Source: Microbacterium sp. RU33B (GTDB lineage Bacteria > Actinomycetota > Actinomycetes > Actinomycetales > Microbacteriaceae). From it: DNA of 64,000 nucleotides. Location of the stretch: NCBI RefSeq assembly GCF_900155915.1, contig NZ_FTPO01000002.1, positions 496,001 through 560,000 on the forward strand. The letters are read 5' to 3'. This document shows positions 1-9,035 of the stretch, piece after piece. The translations under genes and the position numbers were made by a program. Position 1 is the first letter of the stretch. Every line of letters begins with the position of its first letter. Under the pieces are notes generated by a model that was not told the origin of the DNA, searched no databases, and was given only the letters and a program-made list of their open reading frames with translations.

Positions 1-1716
1 ACTGCGGGCGACGAGCAGGTTGGCGGCATCCACGGCGCGCTGCAGGTGGGCACGCAGGGCGGGATCGTCGATGGTGCGGATGCCGGGGGCGGCCTCGAAC
101 GGGATGCGGGCGCCCTGGGTCGCGGCCCAGGCCCGCGTCTCCTCGGGGTCGAGCACGAGGAGGGCCGACAGGTACGGCTTGCCCTCTCCCACCATGACCG
201 CGTGCGAGACGAGCGGGCTCGCCTCCACGGCGCTCTCCCAGCGGGTCGGGACGACGGTCTTGCCGTGCGAAGTGACGATGACGTCCTTCACGCGGCCGAC
301 GAGCGTCAGCCGACCGTCCTCGTCGAGGCGTCCGAGGTCGCCGGTGCGGAAGAAGCCGTCGAGGAAGGCGCCCTCGTTGTGCGCCGGGTTGCGGTAGCCC
401 GCGAACACCCCGAGTCCGCGCGCGAGCACCTCGCCGTCGTCGGCGATGCGCACGGTCAGTCCGGGCAGCGGAGAGCCGACGCTCCCCGACGCGATGCGAC
501 CAGGGAGGTTGCCCGTGAGCGGAGCCGTGGTCTCGGTGAGTCCGTAGCCCTCGATCACGGGAACCCCGATCCCGCGGAAGAAGAGCGACAGCTCGGCGTC
601 GAGCGCGGCGCCGCCCGACAGGATGTAGCCCACCCGGCCGCCCATCACGGCGCGCAGGCGCCGGTAGAACAGGGCGTCGAAGAACCGATGACGCAGGCGC
701 AGGCCGATCCCCGCGGCGGGATCGCCTGCGTCGGCGCCCTCCGACCGGCGGCCCCACGCCACTGCCGTGGCTTCCGCCGCCGCCCACAGGCGCGACAGTC
801 CCTTGTCTGCCGCCTTTCCGGCTGCCGCCGCGCGGATCTTCTGCAGCACGCGGGGCACGACCACGAGGAAGGTCGGGCGGAGGGTGTCGAGCGTCGCGAC
901 GACGGTCGTCGGATCGGACAGGTGCGCGATGCGCATCCCGCTGGCGAGGCAGATGAGCTGGAGTCCGCGGGCGAGCACGTGCGCGAGCGGCAGGAAGATC
1001 ACGGTATTGCCGCCGTCGTTCACGATCTCGCGATACGCGGCCGCTATGTTGAGCACCTGACCGAGGAAGTTCTCGTGCGTCAGCACGGCGCCCTTGGGCT
1101 CGCCGGTGGTGCCCGAGGTGTAGACGATCGTCGCCGCGTCGTGCCGGTCCGCCCATGTGCGGCGCTGCTCGAGCTCGGCATCCGACACCGTCGCGCCGCG
1201 CGCCGCGAGGTCCGAGAGCGTGCCCGACGCGTCGCCGTCGGAGGCCGCCTCGTCCATCGTCCACGCGCCGAGGGTCTCGCCGGGCGTGCGGGCGAGTGCG
1301 GTCTGCAGCAGCGCGGTGTGACGGATGCCGCCGCCGATCGCGAGCCGCACCTCGGCGTCGGCGACGATGGCGTCGACCTGCGACGGCGACGACGTCTCGT
1401 AGACGGGCACCACGACGGCTCCCGCGAACCAGGCGGCGAGATCGGCGACCGCCCATTCGTAGCGGGTCGGCGCCATGATCGCGACGGCGTCACCCGCGCG
1501 CACGCCGGCGCCGATGAGGCCCTTGGCGAGAGCCTGCACCTGCGCCGTGAACTCGGCGGTCGTGACCGGGCGCCACGGCGCCCCGGGTGCGGCATCCGGT
1601 TGTGACACCTCGAACGCGATGTGGTCCGGTGCGGCCGCTGCGCGACGGAGGAGCAGGTCGGTGACGTTGCGGTAGCCGTCCAGGTCCACCAGCGACGGAG
1701 TCGTCGACTCACCCAT
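1..1716 (-). CDS. Long-chain acyl-CoA synthetase (AMP-binding), 3' end outside window
   Basis: AMP-forming ligase that activates fatty acids to acyl-CoA through an acyl-adenylate. 572 residues are visible; family members of this FadD15/FAA1 type have about 600, so only a short C-terminus is missing beyond base 1. The P-loop-like YTSGTTGEPKG motif, the EGYGLTETT adenylation motif and the RTGDLG motif are all present in order. The ATG at 1716 is preceded by a GGAGGAAGAG ribosome site, which fixes the start. The next gene is divergent. Substrate chain length cannot be read from the sequence. Confidence 0.93.
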   Translation of the reverse strand, partial: MGESTTPSLVDLDGYRNVTDLLLRRAAAAPDHIAFEVSQPDAAPGAPWRPVTTAEFTAQVQALAKGLIGAGVRAGDAVAIMAPTRYEWAVADLAAWFAGAVVVPVYETSSPSQVDAIVADAEVRLAIGGGIRHTALLQTALARTPGETLGAWTMDEAASDGDASGTLSDLAARGATVSDAELEQRRTWADRHDAATIVYTSGTTGEPKGAVLTHENFLGQVLNIAAAYREIVNDGGNTVIFLPLAHVLARGLQLICLASGMRIAHLSDPTTVVATLDTLRPTFLVVVPRVLQKIRAAAAGKAADKGLSRLWAAAEATAVAWGRRSEGADAGDPAAGIGLRLRHRFFDALFYRRLRAVMGGRVGYILSGGAALDAELSLFFRGIGVPVIEGYGLTETTAPLTGNLPGRIASGSVGSPLPGLTVRIADDGEVLARGLGVFAGYRNPAHNEGAFLDGFFRTGDLGRLDEDGRLTLVGRVKDVIVTSHGKTVVPTRWESAVEASPLVSHAVMVGEGKPYLSALLVLDPEETRAWAATQGARIPFEAAPGIRTIDDPALRAHLQRAVDAANLLVARS

Positions 1717-1877
1717 CTGCTCTTCCTCCTCGGTCGGGGCGCGGTCGGCAGGCGCCCTCTCCCATTCGGAACCCTCGGTCGTTCGGATCGATCAGGATCG
1801 GAGAAGCACGCGCGTCCTCCCCGCCCTAGCGTGGCAGTACGGGCGATGACCGCCCCGTCACGCGAGAGGAGAAGGCG

Positions 1878-2312
1878 ATGGCCGAGAAGTCCGACGGGCT
1901 CAGCAAGGAGGAGCGGGATGCCGTCAAGGAGCGCGCGAAGGAGCTGAGGGCGCAGCAGAAGGCCGGCAAGAACCGCGAGGCGGGCCTGGCCTCGGTGCGT
2001 GAGGCGATCGCGAAGCTGGACGCCGCCGACGCGGCGCTCGCCGAGGGCCTCCATAAGGTCGTGAGCGAAGTCGCCCCCGATCTGATCCCGAAGACGTACT
2101 ACGGGATGCCCGGCTACGCGAACGCCGACGGCAAGATGGTCGTCTTCCTCCAGCCCGCGTCGAAGTTCAAGACGCGCTACTCGACGATCGGCTTCGAGGG
2201 CCCCGCGAACCTCGATGACGGCGAGTGCTGGCCCGTCGCGTTCGCCGTACTGGCGTGGTCGCCTGCCGTCGAGAAGAAGTTCGCGGCGCTCGTCCAGGCG
2301 GCCGTCTCCTGA
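1878..2312 (+). CDS. DUF1801-type protein
   Basis: A 144-residue soluble protein. The N-terminal third is charged and helical (rich in K, E, R); the remainder carries the pattern of the DUF1801/YdhG family (IPKTYYGMPGYANADGK, then a strand-rich core), a family sometimes linked to iron handling but without settled function. The start ATG follows a strong GAGGAGAAGG site, and a TAGCGT hexamer at 1827 is a plausible -10. It stands alone between a divergent acyl-CoA ligase and the downstream ATPase gene. Confidence 0.8.
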   Translation: MAEKSDGLSKEERDAVKERAKELRAQQKAGKNREAGLASVREAIAKLDAADAALAEGLHKVVSEVAPDLIPKTYYGMPGYANADGKMVVFLQPASKFKTRYSTIGFEGPANLDDGECWPVAFAVLAWSPAVEKKFAALVQAAVS

Positions 2313-2372
2313 CCGCTCTAGGCTGTTCAGGGCCCCCGCGCACGCGGAGAGCCGTGGGAGCAAGGAGCGTTC

Positions 2373-3647
2373 GTGGACTCGAACACAGCGGAACCGATCG
2401 TACGAATCCTCTCGGGGACCTCTGCGGAGGTGAGCGTCGGGAAGGACGTCGAGCAGATCGTCGCCGCCGACAGCCGTGCCCTGCACGAGCGGATCGTCGA
2501 GTTCGTCCGGCTGCGCGCGGCATCCGCAGGCCAGCCGGTGACGGCCACGATCGTCGAGGGCTCGGCCCAGTCGGCCCTCATCGTTCAGCCCGACGGCTCG
2601 TTCAGCGAGCCGGCGGTCGGCGCTCCCGCGCGCACCACGGCGCCCGCCGCCGAGCCCGGACCCCTCACGGCCGCCGGAGCGCTGCAGCCTGCGGCCGAGG
2701 CGCCGACGACGCGCAAGCCCACCGTCGACGATCTGCTCGCCTCGCGCGGCGGGCCGCCGAAGGATCGCGCGACCATCGGCTGGCAGGGGGCGCTGCGCCG
2801 CATGACCGGCGGCAAGATCTCGCCGCGCCCGAACCGCCGCGAGCGCTCGCGCCTCGAACGCGAGCGGGCTGTGCAGCGGCGCCTCGACGGGTCGCGCACG
2901 ATCGTGATCCTCAATCCCAAGGGCGGCGCGCACAAGACCACCAGCACGCTGCTCCTGGCGGCGACGCTCGGCACGCTGCGCGGCGGGTCGACTCTCGCGT
3001 GGGACAACAACGAGACCCGGGGAACGCTCGGCTGGCGCGCCCAGAGCACTCCGCACCACCAGACCGCCGTCGATCTGCTGGAGAACCTCGATCGGTTCGC
3101 CGACATGAGCCGCGCGAGCCTGGCGAACCTCGACACCTACGTGCGCACGCAGGTCGACGCCCGCTTCGACGTGCTGGCGTCGGACGAGGATGCCGCGGCA
3201 TCCTCCACGATCGACGCCGACGCGTTCAACCGCCTGCACGGCATGCTGTCGCGGTACTACCGGCTCATCGTGATCGACACCGGCAACAACATGCGCGCTT
3301 CGAACTGGGTGGCCGCGGTCGCCGCCGCCGACCAGCTTGTGATCGTCTCCACGGTGCGCGAAGACACCGCCGCCAGTGCGGCCTGGCTGCTCGACGGCCT
3401 GCGCGAGAAGGGCTTCGGCAAGAAGATCGACGAAGCGGTCACCGTGCTGGCCTCCCCGTCGAGCAAGCCCGATCGCCGGTTGAAGGCGCGTCTCGACTCG
3501 CACTTCGGACAGGTGACCTCGGGTGTCCTGCACGTGCCCTACGACTCGACCCTCGTCGACGGCGGTCCGATCGACTTCGAGTCGCTGTCGCCCGAGACGC
3601 GCGACGCGTGGCTGACGGTGGCCGCGACGATCGCCGGCCGCCTCTAG
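2373..3647 (+). CDS. MinD/ParA-like ATPase with N-terminal extension
   Basis: 424 residues. The first 80 or so form a small folded domain of unknown type, followed by a proline/alanine-rich linker (about 85-120), a basic stretch, and a SIMIBI-class ATPase domain from about residue 170. The deviant Walker A reads KGGAHKT and is preceded by IVILNP; a later LIVIDTGNN strand is the Walker B region. The family sits at membranes or nucleoids and moves cargo or chromosomes. GTG start preceded by AAGGAGCG; a TAGGCT hexamer at 2319 is a likely -10. No ParB or FtsZ-type partner is adjacent, so the cargo is unknown. Similar fusions occur near actinobacterial type VII secretion loci, but none is here. 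Confidence 0.8.
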   Translation: MDSNTAEPIVRILSGTSAEVSVGKDVEQIVAADSRALHERIVEFVRLRAASAGQPVTATIVEGSAQSALIVQPDGSFSEPAVGAPARTTAPAAEPGPLTAAGALQPAAEAPTTRKPTVDDLLASRGGPPKDRATIGWQGALRRMTGGKISPRPNRRERSRLERERAVQRRLDGSRTIVILNPKGGAHKTTSTLLLAATLGTLRGGSTLAWDNNETRGTLGWRAQSTPHHQTAVDLLENLDRFADMSRASLANLDTYVRTQVDARFDVLASDEDAAASSTIDADAFNRLHGMLSRYYRLIVIDTGNNMRASNWVAAVAAADQLVIVSTVREDTAASAAWLLDGLREKGFGKKIDEAVTVLASPSSKPDRRLKARLDSHFGQVTSGVLHVPYDSTLVDGGPIDFESLSPETRDAWLTVAATIAGRL

Positions 3648-3662
3648 TCGGAGGGCCGCTCG

Positions 3663-4406
3663 TCATTTGACGAGGGGCCGGATGCTGGTGAACCCCCCGT
3701 CGACGGGGATCACCTGGCCCGTGATCCGCGCTGCGGCGGGCGAGAGCAGCCAGTCGATGACGGCGGCGACCTCGTCGGCGGTCTGCACACCCCCGAGCGG
3801 GTACTGCTTCGCGGCGCCTTCGCGCATGACCGGGGCGCGCAGCATCCCGGCCGTCAACGGAGTGTCGGTCATGCCGGGCGCCACGGCGTTGACGCGCACT
3901 CCCTTCGCCGCATACGTGGCGGCGGCGCTGCGCGCGAGGGCCTCGACCCCGCCTTTCGCGGCGGCGATGGCTTCGTGATTGGCCACCCCGATCCGCGCCA
4001 CGACCGAGCTGGCGAAGACCGCCGCCCCCGGTTCGCCGCCGAGGGCCCCGATCCAGGCCTGGAGCACCCACATGCTGCTCTCGAGGTTGACGCGGAGGAT
4101 CTCGCGGGCATCGTCGGGCTTCGTGCGGTGCAGCGGCGCGATGAGGGTGCTGCCGACGGCGTGGGCGAGCCACGCGGGCGCGCCGCCGAGTTCGGCGCGA
4201 CACGCCTCCATCGCCGCGGCCGCCCCCTCGGGTGTCGTCACGTCGGCGCCGATCCGGGCGTCGGCGTCGACATCCGCAAGGCCCGCGGCGTCGCGACTCA
4301 CCGCCGCCACCCGCAGTCCCCTGGCCTTCAGGCGGGCGACGAGCGCGCGGCCGATGCCGCCCCGCGCTCCGGTCACGAGGGCGATGGTGCTGTCGGTGTC
4401 GGTCAT
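3663..4406 (-). CDS. Short-chain dehydrogenase/reductase
   Basis: 247-residue SDR. The nucleotide-binding TGARGGIGRA motif lies near residue 13. The usual S-Y-K triad is modified: the catalytic Tyr position of YxxxK is not obvious (the segment reads HEAIAAAKGG, with His in place of Tyr), while Lys, NAVAPG and a C-terminal VDGG are present. The start overlaps the stop of the photolyase gene as ATGA (4403-4406), so it is translationally coupled to it. Substrate unknown; the Tyr-to-His change makes ordinary SDR chemistry uncertain. Confidence 0.85.
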   Translation of the reverse strand: MTDTDSTIALVTGARGGIGRALVARLKARGLRVAAVSRDAAGLADVDADARIGADVTTPEGAAAAMEACRAELGGAPAWLAHAVGSTLIAPLHRTKPDDAREILRVNLESSMWVLQAWIGALGGEPGAAVFASSVVARIGVANHEAIAAAKGGVEALARSAAATYAAKGVRVNAVAPGMTDTPLTAGMLRAPVMREGAAKQYPLGGVQTADEVAAVIDWLLSPAAARITGQVIPVDGGFTSIRPLVK

Positions 4407-5989
4407 GCTCGCTCCGATTCTCTGTGGGCGGGGACGGGGATCTCGTCTCGCCGGATCATGGCGGCGCGCGCCGCGATCTCCTCGCGCTCGCCCTCGTCGA
4501 TGCGCGCGAGGTTGCGCACTTGGAGCGCCATCCGCGGCTGCGCTGCCAGCACGTCTTCGTTGCGCATGAGGAAGTCCCAGTACAGCGTCGTGAACGGGCA
4601 GGCGTCGTCGCCGATGCGCTTCGCAGGGTCGAACGGGCACGTGCGGCAGTACGGACTCATCCGTGCGATGTACTTGCCCGTCGCGGCATAGGGCTTGCTA
4701 CCCATCAGACCGCCGTCGGCATATTGGCTCATGCCGAGGGTGTTCGGCAGCTCCACCCATTCCACGGCGTCGACGTACACCGCGAGATACCAGCGATGCA
4801 CCTCGGCCGGCTCCACGCCGAGCAGCATCGCGTAGAGGCCCGTGACCATGAGGCGCTGGATGTGGTGCGCGTACCCGTTCTCGAGGGTCGTGCCGATCGC
4901 ATCCCGCAGACATGCCATCGGCGTCTCGCCCGTCCAGTACCAGTCGGGCAGCGGTTCGTGCGCGTCGAGGCCGTTGCGCTGCACGTAGCCGGGCATCTGC
5001 GTCCAGTAGACCCCGCGCACGTACTCCCTCCACCCGAGGATCTGGCGGATGAATCCCTCGGCAGCCGCCAGTGGCACGCGACCGTCGCGGTAGGCGGCTT
5101 CGGCGGCCTGCACGACATCGCGCGGGTCGAGCAGCTTGAGGTTCATCGCCGCCGATAGATGCGCGTGCCACAGCCAGGGGTCGCCCGGCCACATCGCATC
5201 CTGGGCGTCGCCGAAGCCGGGCAGGCGCTCCTCGACGAACAGGGAGAGTGCCTCCTGCGCCTGCGCGCGGGTGACGGGCCAGGCGAAGGTGTCGAGGCTC
5301 CCCGGATGCTCGGCGAACCGTTCCTCGACGAGGGCGAGCACCTCGCGCGTCATCGCATCCGGCGGAAAGGTCGCGCGGGGCGGCACGAGCCCGGGCCCCT
5401 GCGCCGGAAACGGGCGCCGGTTCTCGGCGTCGAAGTTCCAGTCCCCGCCCTCCGGGCGATCGTCCGCCGTCATCAGGATGCCGTGCTGACGCCGCATCTC
5501 CCGGTAGAAGTACTCCATCCGCAGGCTCTTCCGGCCGCGTGCGTGGGCGGCGAACTCGCTGACGGAACAGAGGAAGTGCCGGTCTTCACGCACATCCAGC
5601 GGGATGCCGGCGGCGGCGGCCGTCTCGCGCATGGCCTGCAGCACCCGCCATTCGCCGGGGGCCGTCATCACGATCGACTCGGGCCGCAGCCGCGTCAGGT
5701 CGGCGGCGAGCTGGGTCGCGAGCGACCCCCGGTTCTCCGGGTCGTCGAGTGCCGTGTAATGCAGCGTCCGCCCCACGGCTCGCTGCTCCTCGGCGAAGTG
5801 GCGCATCGCCGTGAGGAACAGCGCGGTGCGGGGCTTGCTGCTCCACACGTGGGTGGATTCATCCTCCACCTCCGCCATCCACACGGCGTCGAGCGCCGGA
5901 TCGAATCCGTCGAAGCCGCTCGCCTCGGGGTCGAGCTGGTCACCGAGCACGACCACGAGCCGCCGCGGCCCCGCTCCGGCGTCATCCAT
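4403..5989 (-). CDS. FeS-type bacterial (6-4) photolyase/cryptochrome
   Basis: 528-residue flavoprotein of the FeS-BCP/PhrB group, which uses light to repair (6-4) photoproducts. The N-terminal domain matches the DPRP alpha/beta domain (LVVVLGDQLDP). Near the C-terminus are Cys448, Cys451 and Cys464 (YCRTCPFDP...DDACPF), with the 3- and 13-residue spacing of the PhrB cluster, and a further upstream Cys in PMACLRDA that fits the fourth ligand. The conserved NTLGMSQYADGG flavin-site segment is present. It lies between a DUF2256 gene (8-base overlap) and an SDR (4-base overlap), indicating one operon. Confidence 0.94.
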   Translation of the reverse strand: MDDAGAGPRRLVVVLGDQLDPEASGFDGFDPALDAVWMAEVEDESTHVWSSKPRTALFLTAMRHFAEEQRAVGRTLHYTALDDPENRGSLATQLAADLTRLRPESIVMTAPGEWRVLQAMRETAAAAGIPLDVREDRHFLCSVSEFAAHARGRKSLRMEYFYREMRRQHGILMTADDRPEGGDWNFDAENRRPFPAQGPGLVPPRATFPPDAMTREVLALVEERFAEHPGSLDTFAWPVTRAQAQEALSLFVEERLPGFGDAQDAMWPGDPWLWHAHLSAAMNLKLLDPRDVVQAAEAAYRDGRVPLAAAEGFIRQILGWREYVRGVYWTQMPGYVQRNGLDAHEPLPDWYWTGETPMACLRDAIGTTLENGYAHHIQRLMVTGLYAMLLGVEPAEVHRWYLAVYVDAVEWVELPNTLGMSQYADGGLMGSKPYAATGKYIARMSPYCRTCPFDPAKRIGDDACPFTTLYWDFLMRNEDVLAAQPRMALQVRNLARIDEGEREEIAARAAMIRRDEIPVPAHRESERA

Positions 5990-6170
5990 CGGCGTTCCTG
6001 GAGGTGCGCTCGCGACGGCATCTCTCGGAGCAGTGACGCAACTCGTCCCAGTTCGAGGCCCAGCGGCGTCGCCAGGTCATCTCGCGCCCGCAGGTCGCGC
6101 ACGTCTTGCTCGGAAGCGCGGCCTTGTTGCCCCGGAATCCGGGGGCGGAATCGGAGCGGGCGCGCGCCAT
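5982..6170 (-). CDS. DUF2256 zinc-ribbon microprotein
   Basis: 62 residues, strongly basic. Two cysteine pairs, CATCG (24-27) and CSERC (47-51), with WRRRWASNWDELRHC between them reproduce the DUF2256 pattern, a small zinc-ribbon family often found next to cryptochrome/photolyase genes. Its stop lies inside the start of the photolyase gene. A TAAGCT hexamer sits six bases before the ATG, so the operon mRNA probably begins at this start codon. Molecular role unknown; the conserved linkage suggests a partner of the photolyase. Confidence 0.85.
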   Translation of the reverse strand: MARARSDSAPGFRGNKAALPSKTCATCGREMTWRRRWASNWDELRHCSERCRRERTSRNADG

Positions 6171-6258
6171 GGGGCCAGCTTAGGTGCGGCAGAGAGGGCC
6201 GGGGCCGGGGCCCGGGTCGCTAGCGTGGAGACATCGCAAGACGCTCGAGAGGACACCC

Positions 6259-7293
6259 ATGCGCGGGCTGATGATGGATGCCGTCGGCGCACCGCTGTCG
6301 GTGCGCGATGTCGCCGAGCCCGTCGCCCCCGAGGGAGGCGTCGTCGTGGAGGTGCGCGCGACCGGTCTGTGCCGGAGCGACTGGCATGCCTGGGTCGGGC
6401 ATGAGGACATCGCCCTGCCGCACGTGCCCGGACACGAGCTCGCCGGCGTCGTGGTCGACGTCGGAGCCGGCGTGCGCGGCTGGACGCGCGGCGACCGGGT
6501 GACGGTTCCCTTCGTCTGCGGATGCGGCCGGTGCGAGTGGTGCCGCGCGGGCGACGCGCAAGTGTGTCCGGATCAGCAGCAGCCCGGTTTCACGCACTGG
6601 GGCTCGTTCGCCGAGCGGGTCGCCCTCCACGCGGCCGACACGAATCTCGTGGCGATCCCGGATGCGGTGTCGTTCGAGGCCGCTGCCGCGCTCGGATGCC
6701 GTTTCGCGACGGCGTTCCGGGCACTCACCGGGCGAGCGCGCGTACAGCCGGGGGAATGGGTCACCGTGGTGGGTGCCGGCGGTGTCGGACTCAGCGTCGT
6801 GATGATCGCGCACGCCCTCGGCGCTCGGGTGGTCGCCGTCGACCGCACGCCCGCGGCTCTCGATACCGCTCGGGCCTTGGGCGCGGAGCACGTGGTCGTG
6901 GCCGACGGACGCGACGTCGCGTCCGAGGTGCACGCCCTGACGGGCGGCAGCCACGTCTCGATCGACGCCGTCGGCAGCGAGCAGACGTCGGCCGACGCTG
7001 TCCACAGCCTCCGCCGGCGCGGTCGCCACGTGCAGATCGGTCTTCTTCCCACCGCATCCGGGCTCTCCCCGATCCCCATGGCGCGCGCGATCGCGTGGGA
7101 GCTCGACATCCTCGGGAGCCATGGCATGGCGGCCGCCGACTACCCCGCGATGCTCGCGCTCATCGCCTCCGGGACCCTCCGCCCGCAGGAGCTGATCCAC
7201 GAGACGATCTCGCTCGAAGAGGCCGCCGCGCGCCTCCCCGTGCTCGACCGCGCTGCGCCGGTGGGGATGACGATGGTCGATCCGCGCCTCTGA
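6259..7293 (+). CDS. Zinc-dependent alcohol dehydrogenase
   Basis: 344-residue medium-chain dehydrogenase. Catalytic zinc ligands are in GLCRSDWH and GHE; the structural-zinc lobe CGCGRCEWC...C carries four cysteines; the Rossmann motif is GAGGVG. The start was placed at the ATG at 6259, which follows GAGAGGA; the upstream in-frame stretch is Gly/Pro-rich leader. A TAGCGT hexamer at 6221 is a probable -10. Substrate cannot be assigned. It is divergent from the photolyase operon with an 88-base shared promoter region. Confidence 0.92.
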   Translation: MRGLMMDAVGAPLSVRDVAEPVAPEGGVVVEVRATGLCRSDWHAWVGHEDIALPHVPGHELAGVVVDVGAGVRGWTRGDRVTVPFVCGCGRCEWCRAGDAQVCPDQQQPGFTHWGSFAERVALHAADTNLVAIPDAVSFEAAAALGCRFATAFRALTGRARVQPGEWVTVVGAGGVGLSVVMIAHALGARVVAVDRTPAALDTARALGAEHVVVADGRDVASEVHALTGGSHVSIDAVGSEQTSADAVHSLRRRGRHVQIGLLPTASGLSPIPMARAIAWELDILGSHGMAAADYPAMLALIASGTLRPQELIHETISLEEAAARLPVLDRAAPVGMTMVDPRL

Positions 7294-7603
7294 GGCGGGT
7301 GCGGGAGCAGCCGAGTGGGGCCATCGGCTCGACATGTCCATATGGTGCGGTGTCATCGTTGCGTGGAGACATCCCCGTTACCTGGGATGCGCGCCCGCAA
7401 GCGCAACCACGAGCGACGGCATACGTGGTTCCGTCACAGGCAAATCGGGCGGCTGCATCGGCCCAGCACGGATACCCTGTTTCCATCCTCTTGAGGGCGG
7501 CAACCCTTTGCGCCGAGTCTTGGAGTGTCAGTTGACCATTCGCAGACGTGGTGCGGCAGTGTTGGGGCGACCGGAGCACTACTCCGGCCAGGCGGCCGTT
7601 ACG
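7294..7603. other. 310-base spacer of lower GC, no supported gene
   Basis: The segment between the alcohol dehydrogenase and the leucine-rich repeat gene has visibly lower GC than its left neighbour. The open frame running through it upstream of the LRR gene translates to cysteine- and arginine-rich sequence without protein character, so I treat it as non-coding. No hairpin with a T-run and no clear promoter was seen. Confidence 0.5.
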
Positions 7604-8344
7604 GTGTCGACATGGAGCTTGCCTGAGCTGAGTTCCAGGCAGCAGGCGCGGCTCATCGACGACTGGTGTGAGTTCTTCGAGAGCGGCCCGACCGGTATCT
7701 GGGATCTCGCATTCGACATGCGGATGCCGAAGCGGCTCTTTGACGCACTGTCAGCCCAAACTCAACTGCGTAGCCTCGGAATTTCGTGGGGGGTGTACGA
7801 CAACCTCGGCGCTTTGGAAGGGATGACTGAACTCATTGACCTTCATCTCGAGTCTGCCACCTCTGTCACTGACCTCGCTCCACTTGCCGCGTTGACGAAA
7901 CTGGAGGATCTCGAGCTCGGCGGCACGTGGCGACTCGACGACTACTCGATCATCGGAACCCTTGTCGGGCTGCGCCAACTGCGCATCGGTGGAGGACACT
8001 CGAACATCCGGCAGCACACGAGATCCCTCGAGTTCCTCACCAGTCTGCGAGCGCTCCGCCGGCTCGACTTGATGCTCATCCCAGACGAGCTCGACTACAG
8101 CCCCCTCCTGGAGCTGGTGTGGGTCGAGGAGATGTGGGTCAGCGCCATCGAGAAGATTCGGAAGACGATGACCCCAAGCATGGTCGATCTCGAGTGGGCG
8201 CTCCCCGGCCTCCAACGTGCGCGCGAGGACCGGAAGGCAGGCCGGACGTACGAGTGGTACCGTGGGGAACGCATCGGCGACTACCGGCGGGACGAGGACG
8301 ACCAGATCTACCTCTACCGATACGACCTAGCCGACACTGAGTAG
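7604..8344 (+). CDS. Leucine-rich-repeat-like hypothetical protein
   Basis: About 246 residues. Residues 50-150 show irregular leucine-rich repeats (LRSLGIS, LIDLHLES, LEDLELGG, LRQLRIGG, LRRLDLML), followed by a charged C-terminal helix region. Such repeats usually form protein-binding surfaces. The start is uncertain: GTG at 7604 is where protein-like sequence begins, but no ribosome site is visible. Base composition is lower in GC than the flanks, suggesting transfer. No toxin or enzyme domain is attached, and the immediate neighbours give no functional hint. Confidence 0.65.
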   Translation: MSTWSLPELSSRQQARLIDDWCEFFESGPTGIWDLAFDMRMPKRLFDALSAQTQLRSLGISWGVYDNLGALEGMTELIDLHLESATSVTDLAPLAALTKLEDLELGGTWRLDDYSIIGTLVGLRQLRIGGGHSNIRQHTRSLEFLTSLRALRRLDLMLIPDELDYSPLLELVWVEEMWVSAIEKIRKTMTPSMVDLEWALPGLQRAREDRKAGRTYEWYRGERIGDYRRDEDDQIYLYRYDLADTE

Positions 8345-8527
8345 CTCCAAGACTCACGCAGACAGCTCGAACCGAATAGTCGCAGAGGGACTAGGAGTAC
8401 TCGGTGCGAGGCCCGATGAGCGATCCCCAAAACGGGCATCGCACGGTGAGGGCTGTAGGCGGCCGTCGACGGGGGAAGCGCAGGCGCTCACTTGCGAGGG
8501 CGTTGACCTCGGACCCACAATTGCGCG

Positions 8528-8953
8528 ATGGCTGAGACCCCTCCTCTCGACGAAGGCCCGTTCTTCCACGGAACGCGAGCTGCGCTCAGACCTGGCGACC
8601 GGCTCACCGCGGGCTACCCCTCGAACTACAAGCCCGAGGTGATCATGAACCACATCTACTTCACCGCGCTCCGCGACGGTGCGGGACTTGCGGCGGAGAT
8701 CGCGGCGATGCTCGGTCCCGCGGGTGCCCGCCCCCACGTCTACGTCGTTGTGCCGACCGGCGAGTTCGAGAACGACCCGAACGTAACGGACAAGAAGTTC
8801 CCGGGGAATCCGACCCGCTCCTTCCGCACGGCCGCGCCCCTGATCGTCGTCGAAGAGACCACCGAGTGGACACGGCAGAGCCCCGAAGCGCTCAACACCT
8901 GGCGGGCGCGGCTGGCCGCGCTGCGAGAAAGCGACGCCGAGATCATCAACTAG
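8528..8953 (+). CDS. arr: Rifampin ADP-ribosyltransferase
   Basis: 141 residues, full length for the Arr family, which inactivates rifamycins by transferring ADP-ribose from NAD to the C23 hydroxyl. Diagnostic stretches are FFHGT near the N-terminus, NHIYFTAL, and DPNVTDKKFPGNPTRSFRT, followed by PLIVVEE. The start is fixed by the ATG before AETPPLDEG; CACAAT lies exactly six bases upstream with TTGCGA 18 bases further, so the mRNA is probably leaderless. It stands among other small detoxification-type genes (VOC, GNAT). Confidence 0.93.
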   Translation: MAETPPLDEGPFFHGTRAALRPGDRLTAGYPSNYKPEVIMNHIYFTALRDGAGLAAEIAAMLGPAGARPHVYVVVPTGEFENDPNVTDKKFPGNPTRSFRTAAPLIVVEETTEWTRQSPEALNTWRARLAALRESDAEIIN

Positions 8954-9035
8954 ATGAACACAACTCGTCGTCCCGTGGGCGGCGGCGCTGTCGCTCGCGG
9001 TAGATCGGGGCCGGGGATCGCGACAGACTGCAGGG

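Noticed and set aside
7334..7603. Longer N-terminus for the LRR protein
   Set aside because: The translated segment is Cys/Arg-rich and unlike the rest of the protein; no ribosome site supports it.
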